From positions 1-6,189 of the forward strand of contig JAAZGN010000225.1 in NCBI GenBank assembly GCA_012511185.1: a stretch of DNA of 6,189 nt, read 5' to 3'. Position numbers and translations under genes: made by a program. The DNA comes from Clostridiaceae bacterium (GTDB lineage Bacteria > Bacillota > Clostridia > Saccharofermentanales > DTU023). A model generated the notes under the pieces. That model saw nothing but the letters and a program-made list of their open reading frames with translations. It made no database searches and had not been told where the DNA came from. Shown here piece after piece: positions 1-6,189 of this stretch. Every line of letters starts with the position of its first letter. The first letter of the stretch is position 1.

Positions 1-1337
1 CCGCGCCGGTTCAAAAGGATCATGGCCTGCTCACCCCGGTCCAATGTGCGCTCCATGGTATCAATAAAAGGCCGGCTGAAAAGCGACAGATTGCCTTTGG
101 CGAACTCGCGGCGCATGTCGACAATCCTGACCTCGGCCAGCCCCTTCTCCCCGATCCGGTCCGGCAGGCGCAAAAGGGATGAAGTCCCCTCCAGGGCGCG
201 CCGGTAACTTGCGACCTGCGGGGTTGCCGAACCCAGCACCAGGACGGCTCCATTCATGATGGCGCGGATGCGGGCGATATCGGGGGCGTAGTAGCGCGGC
301 TTCATCTCGGCCTTGTAGCTGGATTCCTGTTCCTCGTCGATCACGATCAGGCCCAGATTTGTCAAGGGCGCGAATATGGCCGACCTGGCACCGACAACAA
401 TGGGAATCTCCTGGGCCAGAACACGCTGCCAGCTTTTGTACCGCTCGGACGGCGTGAGGCGGCTGTGCAGGATGGCAACCCCTTTGCCGAACCGTGATGT
501 CAGGCGCCGTGTCATCTGGGGGGTTAGGGCGATCTCCGGGACAAGAATCAGGACCTGCTTACCCCGGGCCAGGACAGCCTGGGCCGCGTGCAGGTAGACT
601 TCCGTTTTCCCGCTTCCCGTGATCCCGAAAAGGAGCAGTTCCTTCAGTTGGCCCGGCACCGCTGCCATGGAAGCTTCCTCGATGGAACCGACCGCTTCAC
701 GTTGCTCTGCCGTCAGAACCGGCGGCCGGTCAAAAGCGGCATCCTCGGCGGGAAGCTCGACTGACAGCCTTTTATTGAAAAGGGTCACGATCCCTTTTTT
801 TGCCAAGGTCGAAAGGACGCTGCGCGAGACCCCCGTGGCCTGGAGGATCTCCATGCAGGGCGCCGACTCGTGTTCGAGCAAAAGTTCGATGACCCGCACC
901 TGCTTCATGCTCCTCAGCTCGTCTGAATCGAGCAGTTCCGCGGCTTCTTCAGGGTCAGACAGGCGGGCCGCCTGAACGGACCTGCCTTTGGCGGACAGGA
1001 CCGTGGGGGGCACCATGGCCTTGATCGCATCAGCGGTCGAACAGTAATAGCGCCGCCTCATCTCCCGGGCCAGCATGAGCTGTTCCTTTGTGAGGACCGG
1101 ATGGTCAGAAAGAAGCTGATGGATTTCCCTGATTGACTCCGGGGGGATCCCCTCCGGTATCTGTGCCAGGATTTCTGTCACGTAGGCCCGCACCGGCGGC
1201 CTGTTCGTGCCAAAGGGAACCAGAAGAGCGAAACCCTGCGCGATATCTTTCGCAAGTGCCGGGGGCACCCGATACGTCCAGGCTCGGTCGCTCGCCCGTG
1301 GGGCATCGGCCAGAACGACCTGGCAAAACAGTGCCAT
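1..1337 (-). CDS. priA: Primosomal protein N' (replication restart helicase PriA), 3' part missing at window edge
   Basis: PriA is a 3'-to-5' superfamily 2 DNA helicase that recognises abandoned replication forks and reloads the replicative helicase. About 445 codons are visible from an ATG at 1337; the frame is open to the left edge, so the C-terminal part (zinc-binding cysteines and second helicase lobe) is outside the window. Seen in order: an N-terminal 3'-DNA-end-binding region with VPFG near residue 43; a winged-helix-like segment around 145-190; Walker A GITGSGKT at 238-245; LHSRLTPSER and GARSAIFAP; Walker B DEEQ at 334-337 followed by ESSYK; motif III GSATPQ at 369-374; and LLNRRG at the cut edge. 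The Walker B is usually DEEH; the Gln may be a clostridial lineage variant. The start is supported by an AGGAGG seven bases upstream. It lies 29 nt after ispG and is probably co-transcribed. Family assignment is very secure. Confidence 0.96.
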   Translation of the reverse strand, partial: MALFCQVVLADAPRASDRAWTYRVPPALAKDIAQGFALLVPFGTNRPPVRAYVTEILAQIPEGIPPESIREIHQLLSDHPVLTKEQLMLAREMRRRYYCSTADAIKAMVPPTVLSAKGRSVQAARLSDPEEAAELLDSDELRSMKQVRVIELLLEHESAPCMEILQATGVSRSVLSTLAKKGIVTLFNKRLSVELPAEDAAFDRPPVLTAEQREAVGSIEEASMAAVPGQLKELLLFGITGSGKTEVYLHAAQAVLARGKQVLILVPEIALTPQMTRRLTSRFGKGVAILHSRLTPSERYKSWQRVLAQEIPIVVGARSAIFAPLTNLGLIVIDEEQESSYKAEMKPRYYAPDIARIRAIMNGAVLVLGSATPQVASYRRALEGTSSLLRLPDRIGEKGLAEVRIVDMRREFAKGNLSLFSRPFIDTMERTLDRGEQAMILLNRR

Positions 1338-1344
1338 CAATACG

Positions 1345-1350
1345 CCTCCT
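1345..1350 (-). promoter_or_regulatory. Ribosome binding site of priA
   Basis: On the minus strand this reads AGGAGG, a perfect Shine-Dalgarno match, with a 7-nt spacer to the ATG at 1337. It fixes the priA start and is the strongest ribosome binding site in the window, suggesting that priA is translated independently of ispG even though it probably shares the transcript. Confidence 0.85.
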
Positions 1351-1366
1351 GTCCCCGCCGGCTCTT

Positions 1367-2449
1367 TCAATCGCCGGACTTATTCTCCTCCAGCAGCCGG
1401 TCAATCTCCGCCATCAACACTTCGAAGGCCTGTTCCGCCCCGACTTTGCGAACAATCTCACCTTTCCTGAAAAGGACAAAGGAGTCCCTTCCCCCGGCGA
1501 TCCCGACATCGGCTTCGCGAGCTTCTCCCGGCCCGTTGACCACACATCCCATGACCGCGACCCGGAGGGGAAGGTCGATGGATCGTAGGCGCCGCTCCAC
1601 CTTTTCCGCGATCTCCATCAAGGGCACCTCAGTCCGGCCGCATGTCGGGCAGCTGATCAATACGGCCCCTCTCTGGCGAAGTGACAAGGTGGCCAGGATC
1701 GAATAGGCGGCATGCACTTCCTCGACAGGATCGGCGGTCAGTGACACCCGGATGGTGTCCCCGATCCCCTCAGCCAACAAGGTACCGATCCCTACAGCCG
1801 ACCGGATGACACCCTGGGCCGGAGTCCCCGCCTCTGTCACGCCCAAGTGGAGCGGATAAGGGCTCTTTTTTGACAAAAGCCGGTAGGTTTCGATCATGAG
1901 AAGGGGTGACGAAGCCTTTGCGGAAAGAACAATATCGTAAAAATCAAGGGCTTCGAGCTGGCGGCAGGCATCCAGGGCATACCGGGCAAGCATTTCAGCC
2001 GTGACACCTCCGGACAGATCCATTTGTTTGCGGTCCAGCGAGCCGGCGTTGACACCCACGCGGATGGGGATCCCCCGCTCTTTGGCCTCCCGGGCAATCT
2101 GGCGCAAGCCCTGCGGGTCTTTCATGTTACCGGGATTGATGCGGATCTTATGGACGCCTGCACGGATGGCGGCGATGGCCAGGCGACAGTCGAAGTGGAT
2201 GTCGGCCACAACCGGCAGGGGCGACTTGGCTACGATATCCTTGAGGGCGGATATTGACTCTTGGTCCGGTACTGCCAGGCGAACCAGTTCACAACCGGCG
2301 CAGGAGAGTTCCCAAATCTGGGCCAGGGTCGTCTCCACGTCCCGTGTCGCCGTCGTACACATGGACTGAACCGAAACCGGGGCGCCTCCGCCGATCGTGA
2401 TGACGCCGGCCTTGACCGGCCGGCTGTGCTTTCTTGCCGCGTCCGGCAT
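1367..2449 (-). CDS. ispG: 4-hydroxy-3-methylbut-2-en-1-yl diphosphate synthase (IspG/GcpE)
   Basis: IspG converts methylerythritol cyclodiphosphate to HMBPP, the penultimate MEP-pathway step, using a [4Fe-4S] cluster and electrons from ferredoxin or flavodoxin in the cytoplasm. The protein is 360 residues from this ATG, or 363 from an in-frame GTG at 2458 that would overlap the rseP stop. Counting from the GTG, the TIM-barrel part carries GGGAPVSVQSM (23-33), HKIRINPGN (103-111) and HLGVTEAGT (204-212). The C-terminal part holds the cluster ligands: Cys270 and Cys273 in CPTCGRTE, Cys305 and Glu312 in GCVVNGPGEA. All ligands are intact, and the length is that of the short bacterial form without the plant-type insertion. 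I prefer the ATG because GGTGG lies 5 nt upstream, against only a weak AGG before the GTG; either is possible. It starts 2 nt after the rseP stop, so translational coupling is likely. Confidence 0.96.
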   Translation of the reverse strand: MPDAARKHSRPVKAGVITIGGGAPVSVQSMCTTATRDVETTLAQIWELSCAGCELVRLAVPDQESISALKDIVAKSPLPVVADIHFDCRLAIAAIRAGVHKIRINPGNMKDPQGLRQIAREAKERGIPIRVGVNAGSLDRKQMDLSGGVTAEMLARYALDACRQLEALDFYDIVLSAKASSPLLMIETYRLLSKKSPYPLHLGVTEAGTPAQGVIRSAVGIGTLLAEGIGDTIRVSLTADPVEEVHAAYSILATLSLRQRGAVLISCPTCGRTEVPLMEIAEKVERRLRSIDLPLRVAVMGCVVNGPGEAREADVGIAGGRDSFVLFRKGEIVRKVGAEQAFEVLMAEIDRLLEENKSGD

Positions 2450-2451
2450 GG

Positions 2452-3777
2452 CTACCACCCGAGCAACCTGACCAGGTCAAGAGCGATCACCACTATCCCG
2501 AGTACAATGAAAAAGACCAGACCCACCATGCCGGTGACCGACTTGAATCTTGCCGACAGCGGTTTTCTCCGGATGGCCTCAACACCCAGAAGCAGCAAAT
2601 GGTTGCCGTCGAGGGGCGGGATGGGGAGCAGGTTGGTGAATCCGATGGCCACAGACAGAAGTCCCAGGAGGGTCGCAAGATTGGCGGCGATACCGCCCAG
2701 GGAACTCCCCTGCTTGACCGTGTCTGCCGCCATGGAAACAATGGCAATGGGGCCGGCCAAGCTGTCGCGCACGCCGATCTTTCCCGCAAAGAGCATGCCC
2801 ACGCCGCGCACTGTTGTCCGAAAGACTGAAACGGGATAGCGGATGCCCTGACTCAAAATATCGCCTGCCTTTTTCGACAAAGTGAGAACGAGTCCGAGCG
2901 GGCGCTCGGCCTCAATCATGAGGGGGGTAACGACCAGTGTGACCGGTGCCCCGGCCCGGATGATCTCGCAGCGCAGGGCCTTTTCTCCGGACGCGGTAAT
3001 GGTTTCCGTAATCTGCGCATTGTCACCGAAGGGAATGCCTTCGATTGAAAGGATCTGGTCACCCGGCATGAAGCCGGCCTCCCCCCTGTCGGTATCGGGG
3101 TGGACCGAAACGACCATATGGCGGCCGTCTTCCGTCTGGTATGTGATTCCGAGCATGGGGCGGGCCGGTTCTTTTTCCGGCAAAACCGTCACTTCGTTTT
3201 TGGATCCGGATGGTGTCCGGTAGCCGATCACCCAAGGATCCTCGTTTCCATGATTCATCTCGGCTATGGTAAGATCCAGGGTCGTACGAATACGGGTCCC
3301 GTCCAGGGATGTAATGGTGTCGCCGACCGCGATCGGGGTATTGGCCAGGAGGGTATCCTCTGAGATGGCACCCACCTGGGGGATGACCGCCCCTTTGGCT
3401 GTGAAAAGGATGATGAAGACAAGAAAGGCCGTCACGAAGTTGAGGGCCGGCCCCATGGCGATGACAATGGCACGCTGCCAGCGGGGCTTGTTCTCGAAGA
3501 GGTCGGGATCGTCCGGATCATAGTTCCCCGCTCCATCTGTCTGGCCCTCAATCTCAGACTCCTCACCGGCAAAACTGACCGAGGCGCCAAGGGGGATGGC
3601 CTTGATGTTGTAGCGGATGCCTTTTCTCTCCCGCTCAAAGAGCACCGGCCCCATAAAAATGGAGAACTGTTCGATCTTAAATCCAAAAACACGGCCAGCC
3701 AGAAAATGGCCCAGCTCGTGGATCACCATAATCAGGCCCAGGATCAGCAGCCCGGCCAGAATGCCAAGAAAAGTCAT
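2452..3777 (-). CDS. rseP: RseP/RasP-type site-2 intramembrane zinc metalloprotease (M50 family)
   Basis: This is a membrane-embedded zinc protease of 441 residues that cuts substrates within the membrane. In the family, substrates are anti-sigma factors after site-1 cleavage, and remnant signal peptides; no substrate is visible here. The active site HELGH is at residues 20-24 in the first membrane helix, and the second catalytic motif NLLPIPPLDG is at 382-391, supplying the aspartate zinc ligand. Predicted membrane segments are about 3-19, 103-127, 362-382 and 412-436. Between helices 2 and 3 there appear to be two PDZ-like domains: about 130-200 (with VGDTITSLDGTRI) and about 210-290 (with GFMPGDQILSIEGIPF). 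An acidic stretch, about 71-96, precedes the second membrane segment. LDG is followed by Asn-His where Gly-Gly or Gly-His is more common. The ATG has GGGAG 5 nt upstream; the gene lies 20 nt after dxr. Confidence 0.95.
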   Translation of the reverse strand: MTFLGILAGLLILGLIMVIHELGHFLAGRVFGFKIEQFSIFMGPVLFERERKGIRYNIKAIPLGASVSFAGEESEIEGQTDGAGNYDPDDPDLFENKPRWQRAIVIAMGPALNFVTAFLVFIILFTAKGAVIPQVGAISEDTLLANTPIAVGDTITSLDGTRIRTTLDLTIAEMNHGNEDPWVIGYRTPSGSKNEVTVLPEKEPARPMLGITYQTEDGRHMVVSVHPDTDRGEAGFMPGDQILSIEGIPFGDNAQITETITASGEKALRCEIIRAGAPVTLVVTPLMIEAERPLGLVLTLSKKAGDILSQGIRYPVSVFRTTVRGVGMLFAGKIGVRDSLAGPIAIVSMAADTVKQGSSLGGIAANLATLLGLLSVAIGFTNLLPIPPLDGNHLLLLGVEAIRRKPLSARFKSVTGMVGLVFFIVLGIVVIALDLVRLLGW

Positions 3778-3781
3778 AATT

Positions 3782-3787
3782 ACTCCC
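3782..3787 (-). promoter_or_regulatory. Ribosome binding site of rseP
   Basis: The minus strand reads GGGAGT here. Its GGGAG core ends 5 nt before the ATG at 3777. This supports the chosen rseP start, which also places the HELGH helix right at the N-terminus, as usual for the family. Confidence 0.65.
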
Positions 3788-3797
3788 GTTCAATATC

Positions 3798-5036
3798 CTA
3801 AATAAGACCGGCCGCGCGAACATGGTCCGTCACGCGGCGATGTGCGCTCATCATAGCATCAAAGGATGACGCCTTTATGGCGGACAGGTGGCTGAAATCA
3901 TCGAGAGCCCGTCTTACCAAGTCAAAAATCGCGGTGAAGGCAATGGATCCTTCCAGGAAAAGGGCAAGAGCCGCTTCGTTGGATGCATTGAGGACCAAGG
4001 GCATGAGGCCGCCACTGTCAAAAGCCTGGCGGGCCATGGCGATGGCGGGAAACAGGTCCTCGTCTACTGCTTCAAAAGACCAGGCCGCGTGCCCGGGGGC
4101 CAGCAGGTCAAAGGTCCGCTTCTTCACCGTTGCCGACCGGTCAGGAAAGGTCAGGGCGAAGCGGATGGGGATGGTCATGTCGGGCGGTCCCAGCTGGGCC
4201 ATCAGGGCTCCGTCCGTAAATTCGACCATGGAATGAACGATGCTTTGGCGGTGGACCACGACGTCGATGGCCCGGTGGTCCAAGTCAAAGAGGTGGCAGC
4301 CTTCAATCACCTCAAAGGCCTTGTTCATCAGGGTGGCTGAATCGATGGTGATTTTGCCACCCATGGTCCAGGTAGGGTGAGACAAGGCCTCCGCAGCGGT
4401 GGCCAGACGGAGCGCCTCACGGGTTTTGCCATGAAAGGGGCCGCCGGAACAGGTCAGGATGACCCGCCTGACACTCCCCTTGGGAGCGGCCAGCATGCAC
4501 TGCCAGATAGCGGAATGTTCACTATCGACGGGAAGCAGCCAGGCACCCGACATGGCAGCCCGCCGCTTCACCTCCCCGCCTGCAACCACCAGGCTTTCCT
4601 TGTTGGCCAAGGCAATCTTCTTCCCCGCCGACGCGGCAGCCAGAACCGGTTCAAGCCCGGCAAAACCGGTGATGGCGGCAACGACCGTATCCGCCTCGGG
4701 CCAGGTTGCCGCCCCGACCACACCCTGGCGTCCCAGACCGATTTCTGCGGGCTGCCCAACCCCGATGACATTCAGGCGATCCACCAATTGGCAACGCGCC
4801 GCCTCATCAGCGACACTGACAAAGGAGGGCTTAAATTTGGCAATCTGGTCGGCCAGGACCACTATATTGCGGCCGGCTGCCAGAGCCGCGACGCAGTAGC
4901 CTTCCTGACTTGCGACCGACAGGGTCTGACAGCCGATCGAACCCGTCGAGCCGAGAACCGCCATCGTTTTCGTTTCAGGAACCCCGGCATCAAGCGTTGC
5001 GGGGACGACATCGTGAAAAGAAACTGGGCCGTTCAT
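3798..5036 (-). CDS. dxr: 1-deoxy-D-xylulose 5-phosphate reductoisomerase
   Basis: Dxr catalyses NADPH-dependent rearrangement and reduction of DXP to 2-C-methyl-D-erythritol 4-phosphate, the first committed MEP-pathway step; it is the fosmidomycin target. From the ATG at 5036 the protein has 412 residues. The NADPH-binding GSTGSIG is at 29-35, ANKESL at 144-149, metal-binding DSEHSA (Asp171, Glu173) at 171-176, SGGPF at 197-201, and HPTWTMGGKITIDSATLMNK at 220-239 with the third metal ligand Glu242. HRQSIVHSMVEF follows, with Arg where E. coli-type enzymes have Pro, as in many Bacillota. The open frame extends to an ATG at 5129 inside cdsA, but that adds 31 residues without family character. 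The 5036 start leaves about 25 residues before the core, slightly longer than usual; another in-frame ATG at 4964 lies just before the core but has no Shine-Dalgarno sequence. The start is 4 nt after the cdsA stop. Confidence 0.96.
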   Translation of the reverse strand: MNGPVSFHDVVPATLDAGVPETKTMAVLGSTGSIGCQTLSVASQEGYCVAALAAGRNIVVLADQIAKFKPSFVSVADEAARCQLVDRLNVIGVGQPAEIGLGRQGVVGAATWPEADTVVAAITGFAGLEPVLAAASAGKKIALANKESLVVAGGEVKRRAAMSGAWLLPVDSEHSAIWQCMLAAPKGSVRRVILTCSGGPFHGKTREALRLATAAEALSHPTWTMGGKITIDSATLMNKAFEVIEGCHLFDLDHRAIDVVVHRQSIVHSMVEFTDGALMAQLGPPDMTIPIRFALTFPDRSATVKKRTFDLLAPGHAAWSFEAVDEDLFPAIAMARQAFDSGGLMPLVLNASNEAALALFLEGSIAFTAIFDLVRRALDDFSHLSAIKASSFDAMMSAHRRVTDHVRAAGLI

Positions 5037-5043
5037 GACATCA
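5033..5043 (-). promoter_or_regulatory. cdsA stop / dxr start junction, apparently Shine-Dalgarno-free
   Basis: The minus strand reads TGATGTCATGA. The first TGA (5043-5041) ends cdsA and the ATG at 5036-5034 starts dxr. No purine-rich Shine-Dalgarno sequence lies at a usual distance; the nearest G-run is about 15 nt upstream. Translation of dxr therefore probably depends on ribosomes that have just terminated on cdsA. This is inference from spacing. Confidence 0.5.
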
Positions 5044-5964
5044 GAGGATGGCCCCGGCGAGAATAGCAAGCAGGAGCATGGCCGGAAGGGCGGTGAAGAT
5101 GCTGTCGAAACGGTCAGAGATGCCGCCATGTCCCGGAAGAAGTGTGCCGAAATCCTTGATGCCGCACCAACGTTTCAGGGCCGAGCTTTGCAGATCGCCC
5201 AAGGTGGCGGTCAGGCTCATGAGGACAGCCGCGACCACGGCAAAGGCATAACTCGCGCCTGTGCTGTAGCCCGTCCGGTTACCAATAACCAGGGGGAAAT
5301 AAAGCAGGTAAAGGGCAATGGTTCCAATAACACCGCCCAAGGTTCCTTCCCAGGTCTTCTTGGGGCTGAGCAACGGGGCAAACCGAATCCGGCCCAGGTA
5401 TTTGCCGACAAAATAGGCGCAGGTATCGGATATCCAGGCCGTCAGTATGGCCAGGACAAACCAGTGCCAGCCGTAGCGGCTGCCGTAAAGGAGGGCGACA
5501 GAGGCCGCCAGCGGCACCGCCGACGAAATTACAATGGCTGACATGGCGATGGTGGGAGGAAGCATGTCCGTTCCCTTGCGCCACATCATGAACAAGGAGA
5601 TCATGGGCAAGAGAAAGAGGGAAAACAAGGCAAAGAAGCCGAAAATCCGTGGCGCAACCAGGGTATTGACCGACGGATCCACTGTCCAGATGAGCCCGCG
5701 AAAGAAAGATCCCTTCAAAATACCGAGAAAAGATGAAAGGCCCAACAGGACAGAGGACACCGCCACGGACAGGGGGATCACCTGGGGCATTCGAAGCCGG
5801 ACCGCCTGGCCTTTTTCGAAGGCGCTCAGAAAAGCGACAACCGCCAGAAGCACCACCGGCACTACCGGCGCCCAAAGTCCTGGGACAATGAAGACGGTCA
5901 TGACTCCCGTGAAAATTGCGCCGGTAGTGACGCGGATCCTCAATTCATCATTATTTTTTCTCAT
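5041..5964 (-). CDS. cdsA: Phosphatidate cytidylyltransferase (CDP-diacylglycerol synthase)
   Basis: CdsA is an integral membrane enzyme that condenses CTP and phosphatidic acid to CDP-diacylglycerol, the precursor of phosphatidylglycerol, cardiolipin and phosphatidylethanolamine. The protein has 307 residues, a little longer than many homologues (about 260-285), and is strongly hydrophobic with roughly eight or nine predicted membrane segments. The diagnostic CDS signature is complete near the C-terminus: SALKR at 261-265, KDFG at 270-273, then LPGHGGISDRFD at 276-287, containing the metal- and CTP-binding Asp residues. Upstream, WISDTCAYFVGKYLG (177-191) and SPKKTWEGTLGG (200-211) are also family motifs. 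The region around residues 83-103 is a less conserved loop. The ATG at 5964 is supported by AGGAG 6 nt upstream. It lies 23 nt after uppS, the classical uppS-cdsA pairing. Confidence 0.96.
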   Translation of the reverse strand: MRKNNDELRIRVTTGAIFTGVMTVFIVPGLWAPVVPVVLLAVVAFLSAFEKGQAVRLRMPQVIPLSVAVSSVLLGLSSFLGILKGSFFRGLIWTVDPSVNTLVAPRIFGFFALFSLFLLPMISLFMMWRKGTDMLPPTIAMSAIVISSAVPLAASVALLYGSRYGWHWFVLAILTAWISDTCAYFVGKYLGRIRFAPLLSPKKTWEGTLGGVIGTIALYLLYFPLVIGNRTGYSTGASYAFAVVAAVLMSLTATLGDLQSSALKRWCGIKDFGTLLPGHGGISDRFDSIFTALPAMLLLAILAGAIL

Positions 5965-5970
5965 ACATGA

Positions 5971-5975
5971 CTCCT
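5971..5975 (-). promoter_or_regulatory. Ribosome binding site of cdsA
   Basis: The minus strand reads AGGAG, 6 nt before the ATG at 5964. A second ATG at 5968 is closer to this site but out of frame, so spacing and reading frame together select 5964. Confidence 0.75.
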
Positions 5976-5987
5976 GTCGATGTCATA

Positions 5988-6189
5988 TCAGACGCCACCG
6001 AAACGACGCTGGCGCGACTCGTAATCCATTAAGGCCCGGTCGAGCTGTTCAGCGCCAAAATCGGGCCAAAGACAGTCTTCCAAGTAAAATTCCGTATAGG
6101 CCGCCTGCCAAAGAAGAAAATTGGACAGACGCGACTCCCCGCCCGTGCGTATCAGCAACTCGGGTTCGGGGACGTCCGGGAGGTACAGG
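5988..6189 (-). CDS. uppS: Undecaprenyl diphosphate synthase (cis-prenyltransferase), C-terminal part only
   Basis: The last 66 codons of a UppS-family cis-prenyltransferase are visible; the 5' part lies beyond the right edge. UppS adds isopentenyl units to farnesyl diphosphate to make the C55 carrier lipid for peptidoglycan and other envelope polymers. The family signature LLIRTGGESRLSNFLLWQ is present; its Arg and Ser residues bind the diphosphate of the incoming IPP. It is followed by AAYTEFY, the LWPDF motif, and the usual C-terminal ending RQRRFGGV before TGA at 5990-5988. The fragment shows no frameshift and ends where intact homologues end. It is followed by cdsA after 23 nt, as in many bacteria. 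Chain length cannot be judged from this fragment, but the genomic context favours the C55 enzyme. Confidence 0.95.
   Translation of the reverse strand, partial: LYLPDVPEPELLIRTGGESRLSNFLLWQAAYTEFYLEDCLWPDFGAEQLDRALMDYESRQRRFGGV

Noticed and set aside
1338..1366. Possible terminator or promoter between ispG and priA
   Set aside because: The gap is only 29 nt, holds a strong ribosome binding site, has only a weak 5-bp stem at its edge and no T-run, and has no room for a promoter.
1105..1404. A 99-codon minus-strand open frame overlapping the ispG-priA junction
   Set aside because: It is out of frame with both genes, and priA in the other frame shows the proper N-terminal domain and ribosome binding site.
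2261..2839. A 192-codon plus-strand open frame across the rseP-ispG junction
   Set aside because: It is antisense to two clearly conserved genes, has no family resemblance, and its composition fits a mirror frame.
4377..5066. A 229-codon open frame on the plus strand antisense to dxr
   Set aside because: It lies almost wholly opposite dxr, whose motifs are intact. Its translation is rich in Gly, Arg, Gln and Pro with no recognisable domain, as expected for a frame shadow of a GC-rich gene.
5037..5129. Upstream extension of dxr to an ATG at 5129 inside cdsA
   Set aside because: The extra 31 residues lie opposite no family motif and cover the C-terminal cdsA codons in another frame. An ATG directly after the cdsA stop is more plausible.
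1..6189. Mobile element, CRISPR array, defence system or riboswitch
   Set aside because: I saw no transposase, terminal repeats, regularly spaced repeats or non-coding space. Every stretch longer than 29 nt is accounted for by conserved housekeeping genes.

Overview
The window is a tightly packed block of housekeeping genes, all on the minus strand. In transcription order (right to left) they are: the 3' end of uppS (undecaprenyl diphosphate synthase), cdsA (CDP-diacylglycerol synthase), dxr (DXP reductoisomerase), rseP (site-2 membrane metalloprotease), ispG (HMBPP synthase) and the 5' part of priA (primosomal helicase). The sequence is moderately GC-rich by eye. No junction exceeds 29 nt, and I see no terminator, no tRNA or rRNA, no mobile element and no CRISPR array.

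The order uppS-cdsA-dxr-rseP-ispG is a well-known bacterial envelope/isoprenoid cluster, and is especially typical of Bacillota (Clostridia and Bacilli). There it is often followed by proS or polC; here priA follows instead. The clostridial-looking RseP N-terminus, the HRQS motif in Dxr and a DEEQ rather than DEEH Walker B in PriA all fit a Clostridia-like bacterium of fairly high GC. That assignment is inference, not proof.

The genes form one metabolic theme. Dxr (second step of the MEP pathway) and IspG (the [4Fe-4S] step making HMBPP) supply isoprenoid precursors. UppS elongates these to the C55 lipid carrier used for peptidoglycan and other envelope polymers. CdsA makes the activated phospholipid precursor CDP-diacylglycerol. 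RseP is an intramembrane protease with a role in envelope signalling or signal-peptide clearance. PriA, which restarts stalled replication forks, is functionally separate but sits only 29 nt after ispG with a strong Shine-Dalgarno sequence, so it is probably co-transcribed.

Two genes are cut by the window: uppS lacks its 5' part at the right edge and priA lacks its 3' part at the left edge. I found no convincing new biological system. The points worth a second look are small: the cluster running into priA, a stop/start relay at cdsA-dxr without a Shine-Dalgarno sequence, two PDZ-like domains in RseP, and the Walker B variant in PriA.
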